A DNA stretch of 64,000 bases from Pseudomonas psychrophila. Its GTDB lineage: Bacteria; Pseudomonadota; Gammaproteobacteria; Pseudomonadales; Pseudomonadaceae. The notes under the pieces are model-generated. The model was given only the letters and a program-made list of their open reading frames with translations. It searched no databases and had not been told where the DNA came from. The translations under genes were made by a program, and so were the position numbers. The stretch spans positions 124,001 to 188,000 of the forward strand of contig NZ_JYKZ01000005.1 in assembly GCF_001043005.1 (NCBI RefSeq), given 5' to 3'. This document shows, one piece after another, positions 12,601 to 22,100 of this stretch. Numbering within the stretch: position 1 is the first letter of the stretch; every line of letters begins with the position of its first letter.

Positions 12601-13114
12601 CATCAAGGGCGCCCGCTCACCCGAGCGTTTGCTCGATGAAGTGACATTATTTCTGCACAAAGTTGAATCTCAGTTGTCCCATGACCGGCAAACGATGCTC
12701 AAGACCGCTCGTAGCCGCGACAAGGTGTTCGAGGGGCGCAAGGTTCTGTTGGTGGATGACGATGTACGAAACATCTTTGCCCTCACCAGTGCCCTGGAGC
12801 AAAAGGGCGCCATTGTGGTGATTGGGCGCAATGGCCGCGAAGCCATCGAGCGCCTTGAAGAAATGGAAGACATCGACCTTGTGTTGATGGACGTGATGAT
12901 GCCGGAGATGGATGGCTACGAAGCCACCGTGGAAATTCGCAAAAACCCGCGCTGGCGCAAGCTGCCAATCATTGCGGTCACGGCCAAAGCAATGAAGGAC
13001 GATCAGGAGCGCTGCCTGCAAGCAGGCTCCAATGACTACCTGGCCAAACCGATTGATCTGGATCGACTGTTTTCGTTGATCCGGGTCTGGCTACCGAAAA
13101 TGGAACGACTCTAA
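9638..13114 (+). CDS. Hybrid sensor histidine kinase, CHASE3-GAF-HisKA-HATPase with three receivers
   Basis: 1158 residues. In order: membrane helix at 22-45; a CHASE3-type extracytoplasmic region (with DLETGMRGFLITGDEHFLDPY); second helix near 183-205; a GAF domain at about 250-400; a long coiled coil to 490; HisKA with phospho-acceptor H497 (NMSHELRTPLN); HATPase with GTGLGLSISRDLA; then three receiver domains whose acceptor residues are D816, D938 and D1085. The start is the ATG at 9638 (MNSPASIDERSF); upstream in-frame sequence lacks a good ribosome site. It is followed with no gap by cheR, so kinase, CheR, CheB and second kinase look like one operon. The signal is unknown. Confidence 0.92.
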   Translation: MNSPASIDERSFRKLLSRNVGLPLAVGVLSAALFVIMVSYLLSVIRWVEHSDRVISNANEAVRLTVDLETGMRGFLITGDEHFLDPYAVAKPQIGVQLQGLQELVSDNPQQIDRLKRLEALQNEWNTYAQSMVDIRRQDGDYRSAIQAGRGKRLSDEIRKEYDDFIQMEQQLRVARSEEVSRTTIISIGLYLIFVLGLGGFLAYIGRRDLLELSKSYNNAFESQIKTAQRLEQQAWLRNGQTELAEQVLGRLTLNMLGHNILQFCAQYLGSVVAAVYVREDHGDLKRVASYGFSREQEAQGQLIHNGEGIIGQAVRQDKLIRLDDVPADYFFKVSSGLGEGSPRSVLVVPTSDDDRVNGVIELGFLRPLGERDIELFELIADNIGMSIEAARYRQRLQEVLAETQQLNEQLQVQQEELKTANEELEEQSRILKESQTSLETQQAELEQTNEELAGQRDAMDLKNSELNQAQVQLEERAEELQRSSKYKSEFLANMSHELRTPLNSSLILAKLLSENPHQNLTAEQVKFAESIYSAGNDLLNLINDILDISKVEAGKLEVRPEHTSVARVVEGLRSMFQPLAGDKSLDFEVQLQPGTPPMIYTDSQRLEQILKNLLSNAVKFTEKGQVSLTVSRQPGEGIAFTVRDSGIGICEEQQDCIFEAFRQADGTTNRRYGGTGLGLSISRDLATLLGGSIKVSSEPGKGSLFTLTLPEHYVEHEEEPVQLPAGHSPRAVLQVTEPRPLLAVDAPVEIERFLDDREQAPFTTRCILVIEDEPNFAQILFDLAHELGYRCLVAHGADEGFSLAVQFIPDAILLDIRLPDHPGLTVLQRLKAMAPTRHIPVHVISAEDRVEAAMHMGAVGYALKPTTREELRNVFARLEAKLTQKVKRVLLVEDDDLQRDSIARLIGDDDIEITAVGFAQEALDLLRTTIYDCMIIDLKLPDMLGNDLLKRMSTEDICSFPPVIVYTGRNLTRDEEAELRKYSRSIIIKGARSPERLLDEVTLFLHKVESQLSHDRQTMLKTARSRDKVFEGRKVLLVDDDVRNIFALTSALEQKGAIVVIGRNGREAIERLEEMEDIDLVLMDVMMPEMDGYEATVEIRKNPRWRKLPIIAVTAKAMKDDQERCLQAGSNDYLAKPIDLDRLFSLIRVWLPKMERL

Positions 13115-13930
13115 GTGCAACGAAACACTGACATCGAGTTAAGGCTGCTGATCGAAGCGATCTATCTCAAATACAGTTATGACTTTCGCGATTACTCCGG
13201 GGCTTCGATCAAGCGCCGGGTCAATCATGCGTTGCGTCAGTTCGACTGCAGCACCATCTCGGCCTTGCAGGAGCGCATCCTCCATGATCCGACGGCCTTT
13301 ATGCAGTTGCTGCAGTACCTGACCATTCCGGTGAGCGAGATGTTTCGTGACCCGGAGCATTTTCTGGCCATCCGCCAGGAGGTGGTGCCGATCCTCAAGA
13401 CTTACCCGTCGCTGAAGATCTGGATTGCGGGTTGCAGCACTGGCGAGGAGGTTTACTCCATGGCCATCTTGCTGCGCGAAGAGGGCCTGCTGGACCGTAC
13501 GATCATCTATGCGACCGATATCAACCCGCGGTCTCTGGAAAAAGCCAAGCAGGGGATTTTCTCCCTGGACAATATTCGGGCCTATACCCACAACTATCAA
13601 AAGGCCGGCGGTCAGCGTTCGTTTGCCGATTACTACACCGCAGCCTATGACTACGCCATTTTTGACAAGTCGCTGCGCGAGAACGTGACGTTCGCCGATC
13701 ACAGCCTGGCAACCGACAGCGTGTTCTCAGAAACTAATTTAATTTCATGTCGTAACGTGTTGATTTATTTCAATAAAAACCTTCAAAACAGAGCCTTTGG
13801 TCTGTTCGAAGAGTCGTTATGCCATCGCGGTTTTCTGATGCTTGGAAGCAAAGAGACCCTCGATTTTTCGGACTACAGCAAACAATTTTCCCCCGTGCTC
13901 AAGCAAGAACGGATCTACCGCAAGCTATGA
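13115..13930 (+). CDS. CheR-family protein methyltransferase
   Basis: SAM-dependent glutamyl O-methyltransferase family, 271 residues. An N-terminal alpha subdomain is followed by the SAM-binding WIAGCSTGEEVYSMA and the acidic loop IIYATDINPRSLEKA. Motifs FSETNLISCRNVLIYF and a GFLMLGSKETL end are typical. It starts with GTG at 13115, directly after the kinase stop, and ends in an ATGA overlap with cheB. No chemoreceptor gene is adjacent, so it more likely modifies the neighbouring kinase system than serves flagellar chemotaxis. Confidence 0.9.
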   Translation: MQRNTDIELRLLIEAIYLKYSYDFRDYSGASIKRRVNHALRQFDCSTISALQERILHDPTAFMQLLQYLTIPVSEMFRDPEHFLAIRQEVVPILKTYPSLKIWIAGCSTGEEVYSMAILLREEGLLDRTIIYATDINPRSLEKAKQGIFSLDNIRAYTHNYQKAGGQRSFADYYTAAYDYAIFDKSLRENVTFADHSLATDSVFSETNLISCRNVLIYFNKNLQNRAFGLFEESLCHRGFLMLGSKETLDFSDYSKQFSPVLKQERIYRKL

Positions 13931-14535
13931 CAAAAAAGGACCGTTACATGACTGATCGCAGACCTGTAGAGGCTGTGGTAATCGGTGCCTCTGCGGGCGG
14001 GGTTGAAGCGTTGCTGACAATTTTTTCCGAGCTGAAGCCGGGTTTCAGGCTGCCGATTATCGTGGTTCTGCACTTGCCTGAAGAGCGTCGCAGTCAATTG
14101 GCCGAAGTCTTTGCCCGGCGCCTGCCACTGACGGTCAGGGAGGTCCGGGACAAACAGCCGATTGTGCCGGGTACCGTGTACTTTGCAGGCCCCGGCTATC
14201 ATGTTTCAGTTGAGCACGATCACAGTTTTTCCTTGAGTCAGGAGGAGCCGGTGCATTTCTCGCGACCTGCCATTGATTACCTTTTTGAGTCCGCGGCCGA
14301 TGTGTATCAACAGCGGCTGGCCGCGATTTTACTGACGGGCGCCAATCGGGATGGTGCGCGGGGGCTGAGTGTGGTCAAGCAGTTGGGCGGTCTGACCATC
14401 GTCCAGGACCCTGACGAGGCGCAGGCAGCGACCATGCCGCAAGCGGCACTGGATCTTTGCCAACCGGACTGCGTCCTTCCTTTGCACGGCATTGGCCGTT
14501 TGCTTGTCGAGCTGGAACATACCGAATGCTGCTAA
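13927..14535 (+). CDS. CheB-type methylesterase domain protein without receiver
   Basis: 202 residues containing only the catalytic domain of CheB. The catalytic triad is visible as S22 (IGASAGG), H49 (VVLHLP) and D142 (TGANRDGARG). The usual N-terminal receiver is absent, so it is not controlled by direct phosphorylation; control may come from the CheR and kinases encoded around it. The start is the ATG at 13927, overlapping the cheR stop; the ATG at 13948 is an alternative. Its end overlaps the next gene by 10 bases. Confidence 0.9.
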   Translation: MTKKDRYMTDRRPVEAVVIGASAGGVEALLTIFSELKPGFRLPIIVVLHLPEERRSQLAEVFARRLPLTVREVRDKQPIVPGTVYFAGPGYHVSVEHDHSFSLSQEEPVHFSRPAIDYLFESAADVYQQRLAAILLTGANRDGARGLSVVKQLGGLTIVQDPDEAQAATMPQAALDLCQPDCVLPLHGIGRLLVELEHTECC

Positions 14536-15722
14536 ATGATATTCAAGCCAAGCTGCTGATCGTCGACGATCTGCCGGAAAACCTGCTGGCCCTCGAAGCG
14601 TTGATCAAGCGCGAGGATCGCATCGTGTACAAGGCCTTGTCTGCGGATGAGGCACTGTCGCTGCTGTTGCAGCATGAATTTGCGATGGCCATTCTGGACG
14701 TGCAAATGCCCGGCATGAACGGTTTTGAACTGGCTGAGTTGATGCGCGGCACGGCGAAGACCAAAAACATCCCGATCGTGTTCGTCAGTGCCGCAGGGCG
14801 CGAGATGAACTATGCCTTCAAGGGCTACGAAAGCGGCGCAGTGGACTTTCTGCACAAGCCGCTGGATATCCACGCGGTCAAAAGCAAGGTCAATGTATTC
14901 GTCGAGCTGTATCGCCAGAGCAAGGCCATGAAACAACAGGTCGAGGCCCTGGAACAGAGCCGTCGCGAGCAGGAAACGTTGCTGGCGCAGTTGCAACTTA
15001 CCCAGGTCGAGCTTGAGCGTGCGGTGCGCATGCGCGATGACTTCATGTCGATCGTCTCCCATGAAGTGCGTACACCGCTCAACGGGCTGATCCTGGAAAC
15101 TCAGCTGCGCAAGATGCACCTGGCCCGAGATAACGCAGCGGCGTTCACCATGGAAAAGATGCACGCCATGGTTGATCGTGATGAACGCCAGATTTTGAGC
15201 CTGATCCGTTTGATCGAAGACATGCTCGACGTGTCGCGTATCCGCACCGGCAAGCTGTCGATCCGTCCTGCAGAGTTTGATCTGGCCCGTACGGTCGATC
15301 GCTTGCTGGAGAATTTCTCGGCACAGATCAGCGCTGCACAATCGAGTGTGAATTTCACCGCAGAGTACCCGGTAGTGGGGCAGTGGGATGAGTTCAGGAT
15401 TGAGCAGGTGATTTCCAATCTGCTGACCAATGCCCTGCGTTATGGTGCCAATAAGCCCATCGATGTAACGGTCTATATCGAGGGGAATCAGGCGGTGGTC
15501 GATGTGCGCGATCAGGGCATTGGCATCAGTCAAGAAAACCAGCAGCGTGTCTTCCAGCAATTTGAGCGGGTTTCAGCCAGCCAAGTGGCTGCGGGGCTCG
15601 GTTTAGGGCTGTTTATTTCGGAACAGATCGTTGCGGCACATAGCGGCACAATCAGCGTGCAGAGCGAACTGGGTGAGGGCGCCTTGTTCAGGGTTTGCCT
15701 GCCGCTTGCACAAAAGACTTAA
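14526..15722 (+). CDS. Receiver-histidine kinase hybrid
   Basis: 398 residues with reversed domain order: a receiver at 1-120 (acceptor D58 in AILDVQMPGMNGF), a coiled coil, HisKA with H179 (IVSHEVRTPLNG) and HATPase (DQGIGI, then GLGLGLFISEQIV). No membrane segment, so it is a soluble kinase whose activity may be set by phosphorylation of its own receiver, a good partner for the upstream membrane hybrid kinase. The start is the ATG at 14526 (MLLNDIQAKLLIVDD), overlapping cheB. The final output is unknown. Confidence 0.9.
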   Translation: MLLNDIQAKLLIVDDLPENLLALEALIKREDRIVYKALSADEALSLLLQHEFAMAILDVQMPGMNGFELAELMRGTAKTKNIPIVFVSAAGREMNYAFKGYESGAVDFLHKPLDIHAVKSKVNVFVELYRQSKAMKQQVEALEQSRREQETLLAQLQLTQVELERAVRMRDDFMSIVSHEVRTPLNGLILETQLRKMHLARDNAAAFTMEKMHAMVDRDERQILSLIRLIEDMLDVSRIRTGKLSIRPAEFDLARTVDRLLENFSAQISAAQSSVNFTAEYPVVGQWDEFRIEQVISNLLTNALRYGANKPIDVTVYIEGNQAVVDVRDQGIGISQENQQRVFQQFERVSASQVAAGLGLGLFISEQIVAAHSGTISVQSELGEGALFRVCLPLAQKT

Positions 15723-15788
15723 ATTCGGCGCAACCTATGACCGCACGCGGGGTCATACTGGCAGCGACGGCATGAATTAAGGTTCCCC

Positions 15789-16166
15789 ATGAGTGAAGAT
15801 GCGCAAGATGTTGTTCTGATTGTCGAAGACGATCCCTCGATTCTAATGGTCCTCAGCGCCTACCTGTCAGGCGAGGGCTACAGGGTCTTGCAGGCCGAAA
15901 ATGGCGAGCAGGCGTTCGAGATTCTGGCGAGCAAGCCGCATCTGGATCTTATGGTGACTGATTTTCGTCTGCCGGGCGGTATTTCCGGGGTGCAGATTGC
16001 CGAGCCTGCGCTGAAGCTGCGACCGGACCTGAAAGTGATCTTTATCAGCGGTTACCCGGCCGAAATCCGCGATACAGGCAGCCCGATCACCCTGACGGCA
16101 CCGATCCTGGCCAAACCGTTCGATCTCGATACCCTGCAAGAGCAAATCCAGAAGCTGCTGGCCTGA
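15789..16166 (+). CDS. Single-domain response regulator
   Basis: Receiver-only protein of 125 residues with LIVEDDPS, acceptor D58 in MVTDFRLPGG, VIFISGYPA and the Lys in ILAKPF. It lies 66 bases downstream of the receiver-kinase gene on the same strand and is probably the terminal phosphate acceptor of this cluster. No DNA-binding or enzymatic output domain. Confidence 0.88.
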   Translation: MSEDAQDVVLIVEDDPSILMVLSAYLSGEGYRVLQAENGEQAFEILASKPHLDLMVTDFRLPGGISGVQIAEPALKLRPDLKVIFISGYPAEIRDTGSPITLTAPILAKPFDLDTLQEQIQKLLA

Positions 16167-16223
16167 TACTGCACTCTGTTACCTGTAAAGCCCCCCAGTA
16201 TGGAGAGTGCTCGCAAATGCTCT

Positions 16224-16312
16224 TCGCGAGCAGGCTCGCTCCCACAATAACTCCTGCAAGGCTTGAATTCAGTGGGCGCCGAAGTCCCAGTGGGAGCGAG
16301 CCTGCTGGCGAA
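16224..16312. repeat. REP pair
   Basis: An inverted copy TCGCGAGCAGGCTCGCTCCC and a direct copy GTGGGAGCGAGCCTGCTGGC flank a short spacer, in the gap between two convergent genes. Confidence 0.85.
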
Positions 16313-16385
16313 TTGCTTCGCGGCTGGCCCGCTTGACGTTGAAGTCAGCCTGCGGCAGCGGCTACAGGGTTTGGGATGCCTTGAG

Positions 16386-17441
16386 TCAAAGCCCCTGCTG
16401 CAACGCCGGATCATCCGGATTTTGCTGTTCCAGCTGCGCCAGCAGCACTTGCACATTCTGTAATTGCCCGGCCTCTTTCCAGTAGCTGATCAACAATACC
16501 CGCGCCTTGCGATTGGCCGGTTGGCGTTGCAGCAGCTCTTCGAGCTGGCGTTGCGCGGCTTCAAGCTGGTCGAGGTCATGCAGTGCGGTTGCCAGCTTGT
16601 ACCGGTAATCACTGTTGTCGGGGTCCAGCTCAACGGCTTTGGCCAGGCCCAGCAGGGCGTACTCCGTCTGACCATGATTTAGCAGCCAGATCCCCAGGGC
16701 ATGTTGCAGGTACGCTGAGTCGGGATGGGCTTGCAGCTGTCTGGCCAGTAATTGACGGGCCTGTTCTCCTTCGCCGCGCTTGTCCAGCAGCTCAATCTGC
16801 GCCACGACCGCCTTGAGGTTATTCGGGTCCAGGCGGGTCACGTGTTCCAGTGCAGCCTGGGCATCATCCAATTGACCTTCGTGCAAATACAGGCGGGCGA
16901 GCTGACCCTGAGCCTGTGGATCGTCCGGCTTGGTTTTGAGCTCGCGCTCGAACTCGTCGATCACTTGCTGCAACGGGCCGAAGTACAGCCCCTGTTCATC
17001 TGGCGACAGGCCGAGCAATGCATTGGCGGCAGCGAAACGCACGCTCTGATCGGCGTCATCCAGCATCGGGCCCAGCAGCAAAGTGCGCTGGGCGCTGGGC
17101 ACCAGGCCAACAATGCTCTGGATCGCGGCCTTGCGCACCAGGGGCGAGGGGTTTTGCAAGTCAGCGTCTGCCAGTTTCAGTGCCTGTGGGCTTGGGTAGT
17201 TGGGCAGCTCGGCATGCAGGCTGGCGCGCCGGGTCTCTGACAAGTCATTGCGGGCCAGTTGTTGATACAGAACGCGCGCGGCCCCGGGCTTGCCGTTATG
17301 GGCCATCTCAAGAGCGATGGAGTAGCGCTGGCTTACGGACGGCGTGGGAAGGGCAGGATCAGGGCGCATCGAATACCAAAGACCGGCGGCGATAAGCGCT
17401 GACAGAAAGCTGATTGCGAGGTAGCGGCGAGGCTGGGTCAT
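16386..17441 (-). CDS. Membrane-anchored HEAT/TPR repeat protein
   Basis: 351 residues. One N-terminal hydrophobic helix (YLAISFLSALIAAGLWYSM) suggests inner-membrane anchoring with the body outside the cytoplasm. A HEAT-like block follows (PLVRKAAIQSIVGLVPS; SVRFAAANALLGLSP), then about five TPR units across 160-351 (for example AQGQLARLYLHEGQLDDAQ). Such repeats are protein-binding scaffolds; no catalytic motif is seen. The start is the ATG at 17439-17441; a 12-codon longer form from 17477 is possible. A HEAT-plus-TPR tail of this kind also occurs attached to multihaem cytochromes, but no haem motif is present here. Function unknown. Confidence 0.75.
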   Translation of the reverse strand: MTQPRRYLAISFLSALIAAGLWYSMRPDPALPTPSVSQRYSIALEMAHNGKPGAARVLYQQLARNDLSETRRASLHAELPNYPSPQALKLADADLQNPSPLVRKAAIQSIVGLVPSAQRTLLLGPMLDDADQSVRFAAANALLGLSPDEQGLYFGPLQQVIDEFERELKTKPDDPQAQGQLARLYLHEGQLDDAQAALEHVTRLDPNNLKAVVAQIELLDKRGEGEQARQLLARQLQAHPDSAYLQHALGIWLLNHGQTEYALLGLAKAVELDPDNSDYRYKLATALHDLDQLEAAQRQLEELLQRQPANRKARVLLISYWKEAGQLQNVQVLLAQLEQQNPDDPALQQGL

Positions 17442-17548
17442 CCAATATCCAGAAGCATGCGTGCGTATGGAGTGCAAGATTGGGTGAGTCGGGGGCTTGA
17501 GTCAAACGCAGACCCTTGTAGATACTCTATTGTAGGTCAAGCCCTGTT

Positions 17549-17599
17549 GTGGGAGCGAGCCTGCTCGCGAACAACCTTCGCGAGCAGGCTCGCTCCCAC
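17549..17599. repeat. Tight REP hairpin
   Basis: Near-perfect palindrome: GTGGGAGCGAGCCTGCTCGC and its complement around AACAACCTT. It gives the cleanest consensus of the window's main REP family. Confidence 0.9.
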
Positions 17600-17658
17600 A
17601 GTTGCCGTTTTCCAAGCAGCTGCCGAAGGCTGCTACAGGATGCAGGCGAATCCGCGGC

Positions 17659-17699
17659 AAAAAAAAGCCCCGCGACCGAATGAACGCGGGGCTAAAAAA
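17659..17699 (-). terminator. Terminator of mexE-mexF-oprN
   Basis: GCCCCGCG (17667-17674) pairs with CGCGGGGC (17685-17692). On the minus strand the stem is followed by a run of T (complement of the A-run at 17659-17666). It lies about 40 bases past the oprN stop. Confidence 0.88.
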
Positions 17700-17733
17700 T
17701 GGTTGGTTGCGGCCAACCAAAGGAGCTCTTGAA

Positions 17734-19143
17734 TCAGTGTGCGCTTGCGACGGTCTCGGCTTGCCAGCCACCACCCAGCGCTTTGTAAATGGCGACTACG
17801 CCGCGATACAGCTCAACCTCGGCCTGAGCCTGGCTGTCTTCTGCAGCCAGACGCTCGCGTTGGGCGTCGAGCAGAACCAGAAAGTCCACCGTGCCTTCGC
17901 GATAGCGAATAGCCGCCAGATCCGCTGCGGTTCGGCTGGATTCGCTTTGACGAATCAACGAGACCAGGCGCTGCTGACGTTTACCGTAATCGCTAAAGGC
18001 GTTTTCGGACTCTTCCAGCGCTAACAGCACTTGCTGCTCGTAGCTGGCCAGTGCCCCATCGGCCTCTGCACCGGCACCGCGCAGTCGTGCGCGCACGCTG
18101 CCCAGATCAAACGCTGGCCAGGTAATGCGCGGACCCAGCGCCCAGGCATTGGCTGCTGCCGAGCCTATCTGCGAACCGCGTCCGGCGGTAAAGCCGAGAA
18201 ACCCGCTCAGGCTGACCCGGGGGAACAAATCGGCCTTGGCCACACCGATTCGGGCGGTGGCCGCTGCCAGCTTGCGCTCGGCGCTCATGATGTCGGGCCG
18301 GCGCTGCAGCAAGTCGCCGGGGTTGCCGATGTTCAGTGCCTTGGCAATGGCCGGCAACTGCGCCGGGCTCAAGTCAACGCTGAGCTGCTCAGGACGCTGG
18401 CCCAGCAGAGTGGCGATGCGATTGCGCTCACGCACCTGCTCGGCCTGCAGTTGCGGCACGCTGGCCTCAACCGCGGCCAAGCGGGCGTCGGCACGCATGA
18501 CGTCCAGTTGATCGCCAACACCTGCGTCACGCAGGCTTTCGGTAATGGCCTTGGAGTCCTGCTGGTTCTTCAAGTTGGCCAGGGCAATCCGCTCACGCAG
18601 TTGGGCGCCGCGCAATTCACCGTAGGCATCCACCAGTTCGGCAATCATGGTCACTTGCAGCTGGTACAGATCCGCTGCAGCCACTTGCTCGTCGGCGTCG
18701 CTGGCCTCCAGTTCTCGCTGGATACGGCCAAACAGATCGACTTCCCAGGCCATGTCCAGGCCCAGGTCGTAGCGTTCACTGTTGACACGCTTCTCGGTCG
18801 TACCCGGGATCTGTCCCTTGCCGACATCGCTGCTGGCACGGCTGGTGATCGTCGGCATGATGTCGTTGCTGACGTCATCGCGAATCGCCCGGGCTGCACG
18901 CAGTCGGGCAAAGGCCACGCGCAGCTCGCGGTTGCCGGCCAGTGACTGAGTCACCAGCTGGTTGAGGGTCGGGTCATCAAACTGCTGCCACCAGATCCCT
19001 TCAAAATGCGCCCGGTCAAAGCCCTTCAGGTTATCTGCACTGATATGGGCCGGTTCTGTGGCTGGGGTCTTGTAGTCCGGGCCTACGGCGCAAGCGCTCA
19101 AGGCCAGCACCAACAGGCTCGGCAGAAAAACTTTCACGCTCAT
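17734..19143 (-). CDS. oprN: RND efflux outer membrane factor, OprN/OprM type
   Basis: 469-residue outer membrane lipoprotein that forms the exit duct of the tripartite pump. The signal peptide ends in a lipobox with C18 (LALSACAVGPDYK). Two tandem outer-membrane-efflux (TolC-fold) repeats follow, with family motifs IWWQQFDDPTLNQLV, GNPGDLLQRRPDI and YREGTVDFLVLLDAQR. The ATG at 19143 overlaps the mexF stop (ATGA). Named by operon position next to a MexEF-like pair; OprM-family members are hard to tell apart by eye. Confidence 0.85.
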   Translation of the reverse strand: MSVKVFLPSLLVLALSACAVGPDYKTPATEPAHISADNLKGFDRAHFEGIWWQQFDDPTLNQLVTQSLAGNRELRVAFARLRAARAIRDDVSNDIMPTITSRASSDVGKGQIPGTTEKRVNSERYDLGLDMAWEVDLFGRIQRELEASDADEQVAAADLYQLQVTMIAELVDAYGELRGAQLRERIALANLKNQQDSKAITESLRDAGVGDQLDVMRADARLAAVEASVPQLQAEQVRERNRIATLLGQRPEQLSVDLSPAQLPAIAKALNIGNPGDLLQRRPDIMSAERKLAAATARIGVAKADLFPRVSLSGFLGFTAGRGSQIGSAAANAWALGPRITWPAFDLGSVRARLRGAGAEADGALASYEQQVLLALEESENAFSDYGKRQQRLVSLIRQSESSRTAADLAAIRYREGTVDFLVLLDAQRERLAAEDSQAQAEVELYRGVVAIYKALGGGWQAETVASAH

Positions 19144-22100
19144 TGTTGCGACTCCAACTTGAGGTGCTTGGCCGCTTTACGCGCTTCACTGCGCTCTACA
19201 TAACGGCGAATCAAGACATAGAACACTGGCGTCAGCAGCAGGCCGAAGAAGGTCACCCCCAGCATCCCGGAGAACACCGCTACACCCATGGCGTGACGCA
19301 TTTCTGCACCGGCGCCGCTGGAGAGCACCAGAGGCACCACACCCATGATGAAGGCGAACGAAGTCATCAGGATCGGGCGCAGACGCAGGCGGCAGGCTTC
19401 CAGTACCGCATCCAGCGGGCTCATGCCTTCTTCTTGCTTGTCCTTGGCAAACTCCACAATCAAAATCGCGTTCTTGCAGGCTAACCCCACCAGTACGATC
19501 AATCCGATCTGAGTGAAGATGTTGTTATCGCCTCCCGACAGAATTACCCCGGTAATTGCTGAGAGCAGCGTCATCGGTACGATCAGGATCACCGCCAGAG
19601 GCAGGCTCCAGCTTTCGTATTGGGCCGCCAGTACCAGGAACGCCAACAGCACGCAGAGCGGGAACACGAACAGAGCGGTATTGCCCGAAAGGATTTGCTG
19701 ATAAGTCAGCTCAGTCCATTCGAAGGTCATGCCGTTAGGCAGTTCTTCCTTGAGCAGCTTCTCCATCGCCGCTTCAGCCTGGCCCGAGCTGTAGCCCGGT
19801 GCTGCTGCGCCGTTGATTTCAGCGGTGACAAAACCGTTGTAGTGCATGACGCGGTCAGGACCTGCGGTGTCGCTGATCTTGATAAATGTCGCCAGCGGAA
19901 TCATTTCACCTTTGTTGTTGCGTACTTTCAGCTGGCCAATCTGCTCGGGCTCCAGGCGGAACTGCTGCTCGGCTTGCACGTTGACCTGATAAGTACGACC
20001 GAAGCGGTTGAAATCGTTGGCATACAGCGAGCCCAGATAGATCTGCAGGGTGTCGAAGATGTCGCTGATGGCAACGCCATGAGTCTTGGCTTTTTCGCGG
20101 TCAATGGCAGCATCGACTTGGGGTACGTTGACCTGATAGCTGGTGAACAACCCGGCCAGTTCCGGCACGTTATGGCTCTTGGCGATAACGTTCTGCACTT
20201 CTTTGTACAGTTCGTCATAGCCCAGGCCGGCGCGGTCCTCGACTTGCAGGCGGAAGCCGCCAATGGTGCCCAGCCCTTGTACCGGCGGTGGCGGGAAGAT
20301 CGCGATATAGGCTTCCTGTATGTCCGCGAACTCAGCATTGAGCGTGGCGGCAATGGCTGCGGCTGACTGGCTTGGGTCCTTGCGTTGATCGAAGTCCTTG
20401 AGCGCGACAAACACGATGCCGCTGTTCGGGCTGTTGGTGAAACCATTGATCGACAGGCCGGGGAAGGCGATCGAGTTGGCAACGCCAGGCTGCTTGAGGG
20501 CCAGCTCCGACATACGCTTGATCACCTCTTCGCTGCGGTCCAGGCTCGCGGCGTCAGGCAGTTGAGCGAAGGCCACCAGGTATTGCTTGTCTTGCGGCGG
20601 TACAAAGCCGGTCGGGGTGTGGGCAAAACCGGCCCAAGTCAGCGCCATCAAACCTGCATACACCAGCATCGCGATTCCGCTGCCACGAATGATCCGGCGC
20701 ACGGTGCCCACGTAGCCATTGCTGGCCTTGACGAAGAAGCGGTTGAACGGGCCGAACAGCCAGCCTCCGAACAGACGGTCGAGCAGGCGGGTGAAGCGGT
20801 CTTTTGGCGCGTTATGGCCTTTGAGCAATACAGCGGCCAGGGCAGGGGACAAGGTCAGCGAGTTGAAAGCCGAGATCACGGTGGAAATCGCGATGGTCAG
20901 GGCGAACTGCTTGTAGAACTGTCCGGTCAGACCCGAGATAAACGCGGCCGGGACAAACACCGCGCACAGTACCAGTGCGGTGGCGATGATTGGACCGGTC
21001 ACCTCACGCATGGCACGCTTGGTAGCGTCCACGGGGTTGAGTCCCAGTTCGATATTTCGCTCGACGTTCTCCACTACCACAATGGCATCGTCGACCACGA
21101 TACCGATGGCCAGCACCAGCCCGAACAGCGAAAGGGCGTTGAGCGAAAAGCCGAACATATGCATGACGGCAAACGTACCGATCAGCGATACGGGCACGGC
21201 CACCAGCGGAATAATCGAGGCGCGCCAAGTTTGCAGGAACAGGATTACAACCAGTACTACCAGAATCAGTGCTTCAAACAGGGTATGGACTACCGCTTCG
21301 ATCGAACCACGAACGAAGATTGTCGGGTCATACACGATGTCGAAGTCCATGCCTTCGGGGAAGTTCTGTTTCAGTTCGGCCATTTTGGCGCGAACGTCAT
21401 TGGAGATCTGGATCGCATTTGAGCCGGGGCGCTGGAAGATCGGTATCGCCACCGCCGGCTGGTTGTTCAGCAAGGAACGCAAAGCGTATTGGCTGGAACC
21501 CAGTTCCACCCGGGCGATGTCTTTGAGGCGAGTGATCTGACCATCTTCGCCGGAGCGGATAATGATGTTCTCGAACTCTTCTTCACTGACCAGACGGCCC
21601 TGGGTGTTAACCGACAGCTGGAAGCTGGTGGCATTCGGCGCAGGCGGAGCGCCCAGTGCACCGGCCGCAACCTGGCGGTTTTGCTCACGGATGGCGGTGA
21701 CCACATCGGTCGCGGTCAGGTTACGTGAGGCGGTTTTGTTTGGATCGAGCCACACCCGCAACGAGTAGTCGCCCATGCCGAACAGCTGCACATCGCCGAT
21801 GCCGTTCAGCCGTGCCAGTTCATCCTTAATGTTAAGGATGGCGTAGTTGGACAGGTACAGCATGTCGTAGCGCTGGTCCGGTGAGGTCAAGTGCACAACC
21901 ATTGTCAGGTCGGGCGAAGCCTTGTCCACCGTGATACCGATGCGCGTCACTTCCTCGGGCAGCTTGGGCTGGGTCCGGGTGACACGGTTTTGCACCTGTA
22001 CCTGGGCGTTGTCCAGGTCAGTACCCAGGGCAAAGGTGATGGTCAGGGTGATTTTGCCGTCAGCGGTGGACTGCGAAGACATGTACAACATGTTTTCGAC

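Noticed and set aside
17549..17599. REP hairpins as CRISPR repeats
   Set aside because: They are palindromic pairs scattered singly through the window, with no regular spacing, no spacers and no cas genes.
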